Positions 34,643-43,186 are shown, counted from the stretch's first letter. The stretch is DNA of 64,000 bases from Kribbella italica (GCF_014205135.1 NZ_JACHMY010000001.1:8184001-8248000); one strand, 5' to 3'. Program-made: numbers and translations. The notes: generated from the letters alone by a model not told the origin.

Positions 34643-35278
34643 ATGACCACACTCACGACGAACAGACCGTCCACCACCCACCGACTCCTGACCGCCGCCG
34701 CGATCGCCGGACCGTCCTTCTACGCCGTCGCGATCGCCCAGATGCTGACCCGCGACGGCTTCGACCTGCGGGTCCACCCGATCAGTCAGCTGGCCACTGG
34801 ATCACTCGGCTGGATCCAGATGATCAGTTTCGTACTCACCGGCCTCGGCGTGATCGCGCTCGCGGTCGCCCGTCGCCGGCTGATCACCGAGGGCACCGGC
34901 CGCCGTACGGTCCCGCTGTTCCTCGGCCTGTTCGGCGCCGGTCTGGTGATCGCCGGGCTGTTCCCGATGGACCCGCAGAACGGCTTCCCGGCCGGCGCGC
35001 CCGACGGCACGGTCGCGATGTCGTGGCACAGCGTCGTCCACTCCGCAGGCGCGGCGGTCGCCTTCACCGCGCTCGCCGTCGCGTGCATCGTGCTGGTCGT
35101 CGACGCGGTCCGCCGCCGTGCCACCAGGGCGGCGGTCGGGCACGGAGTGGTCGCGTTGGTGATGCTGATTCCCGTGTCGCCGACCGGGGCGAGCGTGCAG
35201 ATCGCTTTGACTGGAGCGGTGGCCTTCACCTGGACCACCGTGTACGCCGTACAGCTGACCGACCGGAGGACGAGATGA
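34643..35278 (+). CDS. DUF998 family membrane protein
   Basis: The start at 34643 has GAGGAG upstream, giving 211 residues. It has six predicted membrane helices, including LLTAAAIAGPSFYAVAIAQMLTRDGFDLRVHPISQLATGSLGWIQMISFVLTGLGVIALAVA, FLGLFGAGLVIAGLFPMDP and HSVVHSAGAAVAFTALAVACIVLVV. The H-P-I-S-x-L and F-P-M-D motifs are typical of DUF998, whose function is not known. Its last 4 bases overlap the start of the YCII gene (ATGA), so the three genes up to the sigma factor form one operon. Confidence 0.85.
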   Translation: MTTLTTNRPSTTHRLLTAAAIAGPSFYAVAIAQMLTRDGFDLRVHPISQLATGSLGWIQMISFVLTGLGVIALAVARRRLITEGTGRRTVPLFLGLFGAGLVIAGLFPMDPQNGFPAGAPDGTVAMSWHSVVHSAGAAVAFTALAVACIVLVVDAVRRRATRAAVGHGVVALVMLIPVSPTGASVQIALTGAVAFTWTTVYAVQLTDRRTR

Positions 35279-35646
35279 AGTTCCTGTTGCTGAGCTACAC
35301 CCCGGCGGACAGCTGGGACGGGGAGACGGCCGATGTGCCGTCGGAGGAGGCGCTGGCGGCGTTCGCGGCGTACCAGGAGTTCGAGAAGGAGCTCCGGGAG
35401 ACGGGCGAGTTCGTCACCAGTGAGGGGCTCGGGCATCCGGTGGTGACGACGACCGTCCGGAAGACGGCGGCCGGGGTCGTGGCGACCGACGGGCCGTTCG
35501 CGGAGTTGAAGGAGGTACTGGCCAGCTTCGCCGTGATCGACTGCGTGAGCCTGGAGCGGGCGACCGACATCGTGACGCGGATGGTCGGCGTCCTGGGGGA
35601 GCCGATGGAGATCCGGCCGATCATGGGCGACGACTTCGCCTCCTGA
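35275..35646 (+). CDS. YCII/DGPF family protein
   Basis: This 123-residue small protein has the YCII fold with the DGPF signature: KFLLLSYTPADSWDG at the start, TTVRKTAAGVVATDGPFAELKEVLASFAVIDCVSLERATDIV (DGPF at the centre) and a proline-rich PIMGDDF end. DGPF proteins are known genetic partners of ECF42 sigma factors. It starts inside the DUF998 stop codon and ends 1 base before the sigma-factor start. Confidence 0.9.
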   Translation: MKFLLLSYTPADSWDGETADVPSEEALAAFAAYQEFEKELRETGEFVTSEGLGHPVVTTTVRKTAAGVVATDGPFAELKEVLASFAVIDCVSLERATDIVTRMVGVLGEPMEIRPIMGDDFAS

Positions 35647-35647
35647 G

Positions 35648-36880
35648 ATGCCTCCGCCCGACGAGATCGAGCACCTGCTGCGCACCGAGGCGCCGCAGGT
35701 GCTCGGTGCGCTCGTACGACGGTTCAGCCGCTTCGACACGGCCGAGGACGCGACGCAGGAGGCCCTGCTGGTCGCGAGCCGCCGGTGGCCCGAGGAGGGG
35801 ATCCCCGACGAGCCGCGGAGCTGGCTGATCCGGGTCGGCTACCGCCGGATGGTCGACCTGCTGCGCTCCGAGCAGGCGGCGCGCCGGCGCGAGCAGGAGG
35901 TCGCCCAGGCCGATCCGGCGATCGTCGACCCCGCCGGTCCCGCGCCGCAGGTCGCCGACCAGGACGACAGCCTGCTGCTGCTCTTCCTGTGCTGCCACTC
36001 CGCGCTCTCCCCGCCGTCCCAGGTCGCCCTGACGCTGCGTGCCGTCGGCGGCCTGACGACCGCGGAGATCGCCCGCGCGTACGGCGCGGCCGAGCGCTCG
36101 ATGTCGACCCGGATCAGCCGGGCCAAGCAGACACTCAAGGACAGCGGCGCCCGGTTCACCGCGCCGACCGACGACCAGGACGAGCGGATCGCGGCCGTCA
36201 TGCACGTGCTGTACCTGATCTTCAACGAGGGCTACACCGCCACCGGTGGCGATCGGTTGTCCCGGACGGACCTGTCCGCCGAAGCCATCCGGCTGACGCG
36301 CACGCTGCACCGCCTGCTCCCCAACGACCGCGAGGTCGCGGGCTTGCTGGCGTTGATGCTGCTGATCGTCTCCCGCGACGCGACCCGCACCGACGAGCAG
36401 AACCACCTGGTCCAGCTGGAGGACCAGGACCGCTCGCGGTGGGACCAGGCATTGATCGCCGAGGGCGTCGCGCTGATCGAGGGCGCCTGGGTGCATCGCC
36501 AGGTCGGCGCGTACCAGCTGCAGGCGGCCGTCGCCGCGATCCACGCGCGGGCCAAGTCGGCCGACGAGACCGACTGGCCGCAGATCGCCGCGCTCTACCT
36601 CTGGCTGGAACGCCTCGCGCCGACCGCCCCAATTCGCCTGAGCCGCGTCGTCGCGGTCTCCAAGGCCTTCGGCCCGCAGCGTGCCCTGGCCCTGCTGGAC
36701 GATCTCGACCTCGCCGAGGATCCGCTGGTCCGGCACCGGGCGGCCGCCGTACGGGCTCATCTGCTGGAGGCCACCGGCCGCCGAGAAGAAGCCCGGGCGG
36801 CCTACCTCGCCGCGGCCGAACTCGCCACGAACGAGGTCGAACGCCGCTACCTGCTCGACAGAGCTAGTGCCAGTTGCTGA
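35648..36880 (+). CDS. ECF42-type RNA polymerase sigma factor with C-terminal extension
   Basis: The 410-residue sigma factor has region 2 (LVRRFSRFDTAEDATQEALLVASRRWPEEGIPDEPRSWLIRVGYRRMVDLLRSEQAARRRE) and region 4 (LTLRAVGGLTTAEIARAYGAAERSMSTRISRAKQTLKDSG). These are followed by a DUF6596-like and TPR-type extension to the end (residues about 180-410). This domain order and the DGPF neighbour define group ECF42, which lacks a normal anti-sigma factor; the extension is thought to control it. The targets are probably DGPF and detoxification genes such as those nearby. The last 17 bases overlap the convergent AHSA1 gene. Confidence 0.93.
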   Translation: MPPPDEIEHLLRTEAPQVLGALVRRFSRFDTAEDATQEALLVASRRWPEEGIPDEPRSWLIRVGYRRMVDLLRSEQAARRREQEVAQADPAIVDPAGPAPQVADQDDSLLLLFLCCHSALSPPSQVALTLRAVGGLTTAEIARAYGAAERSMSTRISRAKQTLKDSGARFTAPTDDQDERIAAVMHVLYLIFNEGYTATGGDRLSRTDLSAEAIRLTRTLHRLLPNDREVAGLLALMLLIVSRDATRTDEQNHLVQLEDQDRSRWDQALIAEGVALIEGAWVHRQVGAYQLQAAVAAIHARAKSADETDWPQIAALYLWLERLAPTAPIRLSRVVAVSKAFGPQRALALLDDLDLAEDPLVRHRAAAVRAHLLEATGRREEARAAYLAAAELATNEVERRYLLDRASASC

Positions 36881-37304
36881 TCTGTACGTCGTCCGGCGAC
36901 GGCGAACCCTTGCCGGTCTCCACGTAGTCCTTGAGGCTCAGCAGGTACGACGCCCACTTGGTGCTGCAGTGGTTCATGAACTCGACCGGCTCCTTCCAGC
37001 CCTCGTGGGAGAACAGTACGACGGTGTGCTCGCCGTCCTGCTTGAGGTCGAAGGTGATCGTCGTGCCCATCCACTCCTCCGGGCCCTCGGCGACCTCCCA
37101 GCGAACACGGTCGGGCTTGATCTCGAGCACCCTCATGTCGAACCCGCCCGGGATGAACCGGAACTTGATCACCCCGTCGACCGACGCGTCGCCCTCGGTG
37201 TCGGTGGTCCACCACGAGGCCAGGCCGTCGATGGTGGTGAGGGCCGGCAGGACGTCGTCCGCGGTGGTGGTCTTGGTGGCGATGCGGTGCAGGATGTCGG
37301 GCAT
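36864..37304 (-). CDS. SRPBCC/AHSA1 family protein
   Basis: A 146-residue START-like protein (RIATKTTTADDVLPALTTIDGLASWWTTDTEG..., GVIKFRFIPGGFDMRVLEIKPDRVRWEVAEGPEEWMGTTITFDLKQDG..., SHEGWKEPVEFMNHCSTKWASYLLSLKDYVETG) with the AHSA1 fold and a final amphipathic helix. It is the last gene of a leftward operon with an ArsR repressor and another AHSA1 gene; its start is 3 bases from the ArsR stop. It may bind or degrade a small hydrophobic ligand. Confidence 0.85.
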   Translation of the reverse strand: MPDILHRIATKTTTADDVLPALTTIDGLASWWTTDTEGDASVDGVIKFRFIPGGFDMRVLEIKPDRVRWEVAEGPEEWMGTTITFDLKQDGEHTVVLFSHEGWKEPVEFMNHCSTKWASYLLSLKDYVETGKGSPSPDDVQISNWH

Positions 37305-37306
37305 GG

Positions 37307-37660
37307 TCAGTTCTCCTTCTTCTTCGGTGCTGCGGATTCGGACTTCTTCTGAATGGTTTCGGCGAGGCGCTTGATGCGCTGCAGCCGGCGGTCCCAGGTC
37401 GCGCCGACGTCGGCCAGCTGGGCCGCTGCCCGAGCCAGTTGCGCGTCGTCGACCTGGTAGCGCATCTCGCGGCCCGCGGGGGCAACGTGCACGAGTCCGA
37501 CCCGATCCAGTACGCCGAGATGCTTGGCGACGGCCTGCCGGGTCACGGGGAGCTGCTCGCTGAGGCTGGTCGCCGTACCGGGACCGTCGCTGAGCAGCAG
37601 GTCGAGGAGCCGGCGCCTGGTCGGGTCGCCGATCGCGGACCAGAGGTCGTCGTCGATCAT
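37307..37660 (-). CDS. ArsR family transcriptional repressor
   Basis: The 117-residue winged-helix protein reads LWSAIGDPTRRRLLDLLLSDGPGTATSLSEQLPVTRQAVAKHLGVLDRVGLVHVAPAGREMRYQVDD. It has no metal-binding ELCVCDL box, so it belongs to the SdpR-like, metal-free ArsR group that pairs with AHSA1/SRPBCC genes. It ends with a Lys-rich tail. The start overlaps the upstream AHSA1 stop by 4 bases (ATGA), so translation is coupled. Confidence 0.92.
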   Translation of the reverse strand: MIDDDLWSAIGDPTRRRLLDLLLSDGPGTATSLSEQLPVTRQAVAKHLGVLDRVGLVHVAPAGREMRYQVDDAQLARAAAQLADVGATWDRRLQRIKRLAETIQKKSESAAPKKKEN

Positions 37661-38115
37661 CGCGCGACCAGCTTGTCGACGTACCGGCCGAGCCGGGGGA
37701 GGAAGTGGTCCCAGCCGTTCTCGTGGTCGCGGTAGGTCTCCTCCAGTACGGCGACCTCCCAGCCCTGCTCGCGGAAGCCGGTCTCGGTCAGCTTGAGCGT
37801 CGTCCCGGTACCGGTCGGGACGAGCTCGAGGGTGACCAGCAGTGAGTTGGCCGTGGCCGCCGGTTCGCCGACCGGGTGGGTCCAGCGGAACGAGAACAGC
37901 CGGGGCCTGTCGATCTCGACCACGGTGATCGCGACGGCCTTCGGGTCGTCCGTGCCCTGGTCGAAGACGATCCGGCCGCTGCCACCGGGCGTGAGCGGGT
38001 AGTCGGCCTCGTCGGGCCACCACTCGCGCAGGTGCTCGGGACTGCTGACCACGTCGAACACCACGTCCGGCTCGGCGTCGATGTGGATCTCGCGTTCGAG
38101 GGTGCCGTACTCCAT
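37657..38115 (-). CDS. AHSA1-type SRPBCC protein
   Basis: A 152-residue AHSA1 protein (LEREIHIDAEPDVVFDVVSSPEHLREWWPDEADYPLTPGGSGRIVFDQG...; final W-D-H-F-L-P-R-L-G-R-Y-V-D-K-L). It is the first gene of the leftward operon AHSA1-arsR-AHSA1 and lies directly behind two ArsR operator repeats. Its ligand is unknown; such pairs are often induced by organic stress or toxic compounds. Confidence 0.9.
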   Translation of the reverse strand: MEYGTLEREIHIDAEPDVVFDVVSSPEHLREWWPDEADYPLTPGGSGRIVFDQGTDDPKAVAITVVEIDRPRLFSFRWTHPVGEPAATANSLLVTLELVPTGTGTTLKLTETGFREQGWEVAVLEETYRDHENGWDHFLPRLGRYVDKLVAR

Positions 38116-38135
38116 CGGGGACTCCTTGCATGATC

Positions 38136-38182
38136 TGCAACGTTTGGTTGCACATCACTGTAGTCACGCAACCATCGGTTGC
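38136..38182. promoter_or_regulatory. Two ArsR operator repeats upstream of the AHSA1-arsR operon
   Basis: TGCAAC-5-GTTGCA (38136-38152) and GCAACCATCGGTTGC (38168-38182, perfect 6+3+6) share the GCAAC half-site, and their centres are 31 bp apart, about three turns. They lie immediately upstream of the operon start at 38115. GCAACC-N-GGTTGC matches SdpR-like ArsR operators. Confidence 0.8.
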
Positions 38183-38201
38183 ACAAGCCCTCAAAGAAGA
38201 A

Positions 38202-38230
38202 CCCCCGGGACCTAGCGCGGGTCCCGGGGG
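38202..38230 (-). terminator. Terminator of the ABC exporter operon
   Basis: Perfect 11-base GC arms (38202-38212 and 38220-38230) with a 7-base loop lie 12 bases after the ATPase stop codon; a TTCTTCTTT run follows on the leftward strand, so it is a near-classical terminator. Confidence 0.9.
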
Positions 38231-38242
38231 CTGAGGGCAGGC

Positions 38243-39052
38243 TCAGCGCTTGCCGGTGGCTTCCTTGTTGTACGCGTCGACGACTTCCTTGACGTCGCCG
38301 TCCATCTTCAGGATGCCCTTGTCGAGCCAGATCGCCCGGTTGCAGGTGTCCAGCACGACGTCGAGCGAGTGGCTGACCAGGAAGACCGTGCCGGCCTGGT
38401 CGCGCAGGTCCTTGATCTTCTGCTCCGAGCGGACCCGGAACTCCGCGTCGCCGGTGGCCAGCGCCTCGTCGACGAGCAGGATGTCGTGCGTCTTGGCCGA
38501 GGCGATCGCGAACTTCAGCCGCGCCGACATGCCCGAGGAGTACGTCGACATCGGCAGGTCGATGAAGTCGCCGATCCCGGAGAACTCGACGATCTCGTCG
38601 TACCGCTCGTCGATCTCGGCCGGGCTCATGCCCATCGCGAGACAGCCGAGTACGACGTTCCGGTCGCCGGTCAGGTCGTTCATCATCGCGGCGTTGACGC
38701 CCAGCAGCGACGGCTGGCCGCCGGTGTAGATCGCGCCCGAGGCCGGCGGCAGCAGCCCGGCGATCGCGCGCAGCAGCGTCGACTTGCCGGAGCCATTGCG
38801 GCCGATCAGGCCGATCGCGTCGCCCTTGTTGGCGGTGAAGGTGACGTTCTTGACCGCGTGCACCTCGCGGATGGTCGGCCGGTCCTGGCGCTTGAGAATG
38901 CGCCGGAACGCGGTCGCCGCGGTGCCTTTGCCGCCGGAGCCCGCCGCCACCTTGTAGATGATGTTGACGTGGTCGGCGATCACGGTGGGGGCGAGCTCGG
39001 ACGCCGGCGCGGGTGCCGCCGGGGTCGGAGCTGCCGTCTCAGCCACGGCCAT
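38243..39052 (-). CDS. ABC-2 exporter ATPase (polysaccharide/teichoic acid type)
   Basis: The 269-residue ATPase has a Pro/Ala-rich start, then Walker A GRNGSGKST (about residues 84-92), signature YSSGMSARLKFAIA, Walker B ILLVDEALATGD and switch VSHS. The wording VDEALATGD and NRNGSGKS with the V-H-A-V-K-N-V-T-F start fits the Wzt/TagH group, which export polysaccharides or teichoic acids. It overlaps the permease gene upstream by 14 bases, so the two form one operon. Confidence 0.92.
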   Translation of the reverse strand: MAVAETAAPTPAAPAPASELAPTVIADHVNIIYKVAAGSGGKGTAATAFRRILKRQDRPTIREVHAVKNVTFTANKGDAIGLIGRNGSGKSTLLRAIAGLLPPASGAIYTGGQPSLLGVNAAMMNDLTGDRNVVLGCLAMGMSPAEIDERYDEIVEFSGIGDFIDLPMSTYSSGMSARLKFAIASAKTHDILLVDEALATGDAEFRVRSEQKIKDLRDQAGTVFLVSHSLDVVLDTCNRAIWLDKGILKMDGDVKEVVDAYNKEATGKR

Positions 39053-39929
39053 ACCTGTCCTCCGCTCGCCAGAAGTAGATGAAGCCGCCGACGAAGGCGA
39101 TGACCGCCCAGCCGATGGCGATCGGCCACGCGTTCGGCAGCGAGTGCTTCTCGTGCGACTCCAGCAGCGCGCTGCGCATGATGTCGATGTAGGCCGAGAT
39201 CGGGTTCAGCGCCAGCAGGTGGATCACCCAGCCCGGGGCGTCGGCGTCGCGCAGCTTGTCCGGGATCGAGAAGAAGATGCCGGAGGCGTACAGCCAGGTC
39301 CGGGTGATGAACGGCAGCAGCTGGCTGATGTCGGTCAGGAAGGTCCCGAGCCGCGCGAAGATCAGCGTGACGCCGATGTTGAACATGGTCTGCAGCAGCA
39401 GCGCCGGCACCACCAGGAACCAGCTCAGCGACGGTCCGTCGGTGAAGCCGACCAGCAGCAGCAGGATGCCCATCGAGATGAACAGCTGGTTCAGCTCGTT
39501 GACCACGTAGGCCAGCGGCAGTGTCGCGCGCGGGAAGTGCAGCGTGCGGATCAGCGACATGTTGGTCGCGATCGCCCGTGAACCCTCGGTCATCGAGCGC
39601 TGCGTGTAGGTGAAGATGAACATGCCGCAGATCAGGAAGGCCGGGTAGTTGTCGATCCCGCCCTTGGTCCCCAGCAGGACGCCGAAGGCCAGGTAGTAGA
39701 CCCCGGCGTTCAGTAGCGGCGTGAGGATCTGCCAGACCGATCCCAGCCGGGCCCCCGCGTACAGCGCGTACGTGCGCGCGCGGGCGTAGCTGTAGATGAA
39801 CTGGCGACGGCCCCACAGTTCACGGAGGTAGCCCCAGAACGGCGGCCGCGCCGCGCTCTTGGACAACCCGTAGCGTTCGGCCAGTGCCGCGGCGTCCGCG
39901 GTGGTGGCCGACTCGGCGGCGGTTGACAT
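39039..39929 (-). CDS. ABC-2 type permease (polysaccharide/teichoic acid exporter)
   Basis: A 296-residue permease with the ABC-2 pattern: LWGRRQFIYSYARARTYALYAGARLGSVWQILTPLLNAGVYYLAFGVLLG, FLICGMFIFTYTQRSMTEGSRAI, LIRTLHFPRATLPLAYVVNELNQL, then four helices and LNPISAYIDIMRSALLESH. The start is ATG 39929; an in-frame TTG at 39938 is possible. It is the partner of the ATPase at 38243 and, with the LCP and GT2 genes 6 kb upstream, suggests export of a cell-surface polymer. Confidence 0.92.
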   Translation of the reverse strand: MSTAAESATTADAAALAERYGLSKSAARPPFWGYLRELWGRRQFIYSYARARTYALYAGARLGSVWQILTPLLNAGVYYLAFGVLLGTKGGIDNYPAFLICGMFIFTYTQRSMTEGSRAIATNMSLIRTLHFPRATLPLAYVVNELNQLFISMGILLLLVGFTDGPSLSWFLVVPALLLQTMFNIGVTLIFARLGTFLTDISQLLPFITRTWLYASGIFFSIPDKLRDADAPGWVIHLLALNPISAYIDIMRSALLESHEKHSLPNAWPIAIGWAVIAFVGGFIYFWRAEDRYGRG

Positions 39930-40070
39930 GCGGGCCAATCTACTGGGCCCCGGGCCGGGTCCTCACATCGGCGCGCTCTGAACCGTTTCAGACGGTGACG
40001 GATGGTCGCGGCTCGACAACGATTCGCCACCGTCCGGGGCGATCGGCCGGGGACCGCATACGTTCTGCGG

Positions 40071-41798
40071 GTGAAGGATTCCCGCCCGCACGACCTGTCC
40101 GAGGAACAGCTCGGATTCCGCCGCCGGGGAGCTGTCCGCTGGCTCCTCCCGACCGTCCTGGCCAGCGCCGGCCTGAAGGCCGTTCTGGCCGGTATCTTCG
40201 GCGCGTACGCCGACAAGCGCGAGCTGCAGAGCGGCCTCCAGGCCGAGATCTACCACCACGGCGACGACGAGCTGTGGTTCGACTTCGTGGCCGATCTCGG
40301 CGACGGCTTCGACGCGACGTACTCGATTGCGTCGGTGCTCGCGGCGCCGGAGCTGTCGCCCGCCGAGAACCTGCATCTGCCGCGTGGCCAGGTGCTCGTG
40401 ATGGGCGGCGACCAGGCCTACCCGGCCGCGTCCGCGACGGCGTACGAGGACCGTACGAAAGGCCCTTACCGCGCAGCCTTTCCGCGCGAAGACACTGTGC
40501 TCGAACAAGAGGCGAAGGACCGGCCGACCTTGTTCGCCCTGCCCGGCAACCACGACTGGTACGACGGCCTGACGGCTTTCCTGCGGGTGTTCGCGCAGAG
40601 CCGGCCGGTCGGCGGGTGGGACACCGAGCAGGCCCGTAGCTACTTCGCGATCCAGCTGCCGCAGCGCTGGTGGCTGCTGGCGATCGACACCCAGTTCGAC
40701 GAGTACATCGACGCGCCGCAGCTGGCGTACTTCCGGCGCGCGACGACGCAGATGCGCGAAGGCGACGGCGTGATCCTCTGTACGCCGAAACCCGCGTGGA
40801 TCAAGGCCGGATCGGGCGGCGACGCCCGCGGGTACGACGCGATCCGGTTCTTCGAGCGCGAGATCGTCCGCCCGGCGGGAGCGACCGTGCACGTGATGCT
40901 GTCGGGCGACTCGCACCACTACGCCCGGTACGCCGAGCAGGACGGGACCGGGCAGCGGATCACCAGTGGAGGTGGTGGTGCCTACCTGACCGCCACGCAT
41001 CTGCTGCCGAAGAGCCTGGAGCTGCCGCCGAAGACGTCGCGGGTGACCGAGACCGACGAGCACACGACGTTCGACCGCGCGCGGACGTATCCGTCGCGGG
41101 AGCAGTCGTCGCGGCTGGCGAACGGGATCTTCCGGCTGCCCTGGCGCAATCCCGGGTTCTGGGGGCTGACCGCGTTCCTGCAGACGGTGATCGCGTTGCT
41201 GGTGCAGTTCGGGCTGGCGTCGGAACCGCACGGGGTGTTCGGAACGCTGGCGGTGTGGACGCCCGCGGCCTTCGCCGCGCTGGGGACGGTGGTCGGTGGG
41301 GTGCTGTTCGCCCGGTTGGGGCTGGAGCGAAGTTCGTTCGCCGCTGGGATCGCGGGGATTCTGCACTCGGCGGCGCATCTGGCGCTGGCCGGGTTCTGGG
41401 CGGTGGTGCTGTACCGGTTGGAGGCTGAGGCCGCGCAGTGGATCACCGTGGTGGTCGCGCTGGTCGGTACGCCGGTGGTGGTGGGGTTCGTGGACTCGTT
41501 GGTGGTCGGGCTGTACCTGCTGATCGCCTGCCGGTTCGGGTTCAACACCAACGAGGTGTTCGCGGGGCAGAGTCTCGAGGACTACAAGGGGTTCCTGCGG
41601 TTGCACATCGACCGCGAGGGGTCGCTGACGATCTACCCGATCAAGGTGCCGAAGGTCTGCCGCGAGTGGAAGGCCAATCCTGAGGGCGCGCCGGGGACCC
41701 CTTGGCTGATTCCGTCCGAGGGATCGATCGGGACCGAGCTGATCGAGCAGCCGGTCGAGGTCACCCGCGCGAGCGCCGCCACGACCGCGCGGGTGTGA
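40071..41798 (+). CDS. Metallophosphoesterase with C-terminal membrane helices
   Basis: The 575-residue protein starts with GTG 40071, six bases after TACGTT. It has a calcineurin-like phosphoesterase domain: LVMGGDQAYPAA (D-x-H variant GGDQAY), FALPGNHDWYDGL (GNHD, metal ligands) and VHVMLSGDSHHYARY (GDxH). Residues about 360-480 hold four to five membrane helices. The family hydrolyses phosphodiesters or phosphoproteins; the substrate is unknown. The protein is large, with an N-terminal helix region and extra C-terminal domain. Confidence 0.83.
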   Translation: MKDSRPHDLSEEQLGFRRRGAVRWLLPTVLASAGLKAVLAGIFGAYADKRELQSGLQAEIYHHGDDELWFDFVADLGDGFDATYSIASVLAAPELSPAENLHLPRGQVLVMGGDQAYPAASATAYEDRTKGPYRAAFPREDTVLEQEAKDRPTLFALPGNHDWYDGLTAFLRVFAQSRPVGGWDTEQARSYFAIQLPQRWWLLAIDTQFDEYIDAPQLAYFRRATTQMREGDGVILCTPKPAWIKAGSGGDARGYDAIRFFEREIVRPAGATVHVMLSGDSHHYARYAEQDGTGQRITSGGGGAYLTATHLLPKSLELPPKTSRVTETDEHTTFDRARTYPSREQSSRLANGIFRLPWRNPGFWGLTAFLQTVIALLVQFGLASEPHGVFGTLAVWTPAAFAALGTVVGGVLFARLGLERSSFAAGIAGILHSAAHLALAGFWAVVLYRLEAEAAQWITVVVALVGTPVVVGFVDSLVVGLYLLIACRFGFNTNEVFAGQSLEDYKGFLRLHIDREGSLTIYPIKVPKVCREWKANPEGAPGTPWLIPSEGSIGTELIEQPVEVTRASAATTARV

Positions 41799-41811
41799 AC
41801 AAGCGGGCCGC

Positions 41812-41898
41812 CCTCAAGCGCCTGCGCCGGCTGGCTCGCGCCGGAGCGCCTGCGCCGGCCGGGGTCGCGCCGGAGCGCCTGCGCCGGCCGGGGTCGCG
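41812..41898. repeat. Three 29-bp tandem GC-rich repeats
   Basis: Two identical copies (41841-41869 and 41870-41898) follow a diverged copy (41812-41840). They lie in the 119-bp gap between convergent genes and contain GCGCC and GGCGC blocks that could fold into hairpins. No coding role is seen. Confidence 0.85.
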
Positions 41899-41917
41899 CC
41901 CAAGTAGTCGGCCCGGC

Positions 41918-42412
41918 TCAGTTCTTGACCTCGCGCAGCCGGCCCGTCTCGACCTCGTAGACGAAGCCGCGGACCGAGTCCTTGACCGGGATGAACGGGT
42001 CCGCGGCGATCCTCGCCAGGGACTGGCGAACGTCCTCCTCCAGATCGGGGAACGCCTCCGCCGACCAGTCCGGCTTGAGCCCGGTGTCGTCCTGGATCGA
42101 CTTCTTGAACTCGTCGTCGGTGAAGGTCAGCATCCCGCAGTCGGTGTGGTGGATCAGGATGATCTCCTGCGTGCCCAGCAGCCGCTGGCTGATCGCGAGG
42201 CTGCGCCGCTCGTCGGCGGTGATCACCCCACCGGCGTTGCGGATCACGTGCGCGTCGCCCTCGGACAGCCCGAGCAGCCCGTACGGGTTCAGCCGCGCGT
42301 CCATGCACGCGACCACCGCGACCCGCTTGGCGGGCGGCAGCGGCAGGTCGCCCTTGTCGAAACTCGCTGCGTACTGCTCGGCGTTCGCCAGCAGTTCGTC
42401 GGTCACGCTCAT
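41918..42412 (-). CDS. Beta-class carbonic anhydrase
   Basis: The 164-residue enzyme interconverts CO2 and bicarbonate. It carries the zinc ligands of the beta class: Cys36 and Asp38-Arg40 dyad in ACMDARL, and His89 and Cys92 in HHTDCG. Its length and wording resemble Mycobacterium tuberculosis Rv1284-like enzymes. ATG 42412 has GGGAG upstream; a GTG at 42424 is also in frame. The gene is transcribed alone. Confidence 0.93.
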   Translation of the reverse strand: MSVTDELLANAEQYAASFDKGDLPLPPAKRVAVVACMDARLNPYGLLGLSEGDAHVIRNAGGVITADERRSLAISQRLLGTQEIILIHHTDCGMLTFTDDEFKKSIQDDTGLKPDWSAEAFPDLEEDVRQSLARIAADPFIPVKDSVRGFVYEVETGRLREVKN

Positions 42413-42484
42413 CGTCGCTCCCAAAAGTCGAGTAATCAGATAGACAAACCTAACTTTTCCTCGTCGTTCCGGGGTGTCGTCCCA

Positions 42485-43186
42485 CTAGACGGACAGACGC
42501 GCCGTCAGAGCGTCCAGATCCTGGTCGGTCAGCCCGGCCTGCCGCAGGTAGGCGACCGGACCGCCGTACGCCGTGCCGAGGTGCCGCAGGATCGCCGTCA
42601 TCGACTCGGCGCGGGTGTCGCGGAACTCGAGCAGCTCGGCGTGCAACGACTCGTCCGGCTCGGCCGCGAGCTGCTCGGCCATCAGGAACGCCAGGTTGTC
42701 GCGGGTCAGGAAGTAGTCCGCGACGATCTCGTCCTCCGGTACGCCGGCCACCGCGAGCGCCAGCGCGACGATCACCCCGGTCCGGTCCTTGCCGCCGAAG
42801 CAGTGCACGACGACGGCGCCCTCGGGTGCGTCGATGATCGCCCGGAAGACCGCGGCGACCAGGTCGGGGTGCCGGTCGAGCATCTCGTTGCAGGAGTCGA
42901 CGATCGTGGTCGCCGTACTGGGTGGGTCGGCCGGGTCCTGCAACGGCAGGTGCCGCCCGATCGGGTCCTCGGTGAACGGCGTGGGGAACGCGCTCACCTC
43001 GCCGTACGAGCGCAGGTCGATGACCCGGCTCACCCCGGACGCGCGGATCGTCTCGACGGCCGCGGGCGTCAAGTGCTGCAGGCTGTCCGCGCGGATCAGC
43101 GCGTTCTCGCGGATCTGCCCACCGTCCCCGGTCGGCAGCCCGCCGAGGTCGCGCACGTTGTGGCACTCCGGCCAGTCGAGATCCAT
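42485..43186 (-). CDS. Tyrosine-protein phosphatase (PTP/DSP type)
   Basis: The 233-residue enzyme has the CX5R signature HCFGGKDRTG with Cys129 and Arg135. The early motif NVRDLGGLPTGDGGQIRENALIRADSL is typical of the actinobacterial Y-phosphatase 3 family (PtpB-like), which acts on phosphotyrosine or phosphoinositides. It ends 73 bases from the carbonic anhydrase start, and its start is 10 bases from the nucleotidyltransferase stop, so it may share an operon with that gene. Confidence 0.9.
   Translation of the reverse strand: MDLDWPECHNVRDLGGLPTGDGGQIRENALIRADSLQHLTPAAVETIRASGVSRVIDLRSYGEVSAFPTPFTEDPIGRHLPLQDPADPPSTATTIVDSCNEMLDRHPDLVAAVFRAIIDAPEGAVVVHCFGGKDRTGVIVALALAVAGVPEDEIVADYFLTRDNLAFLMAEQLAAEPDESLHAELLEFRDTRAESMTAILRHLGTAYGGPVAYLRQAGLTDQDLDALTARLSV

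Noticed and set aside
41812..41898. CRISPR-like array
   Set aside because: The 29-bp units are directly adjacent with no spacers, and no cas genes are nearby.
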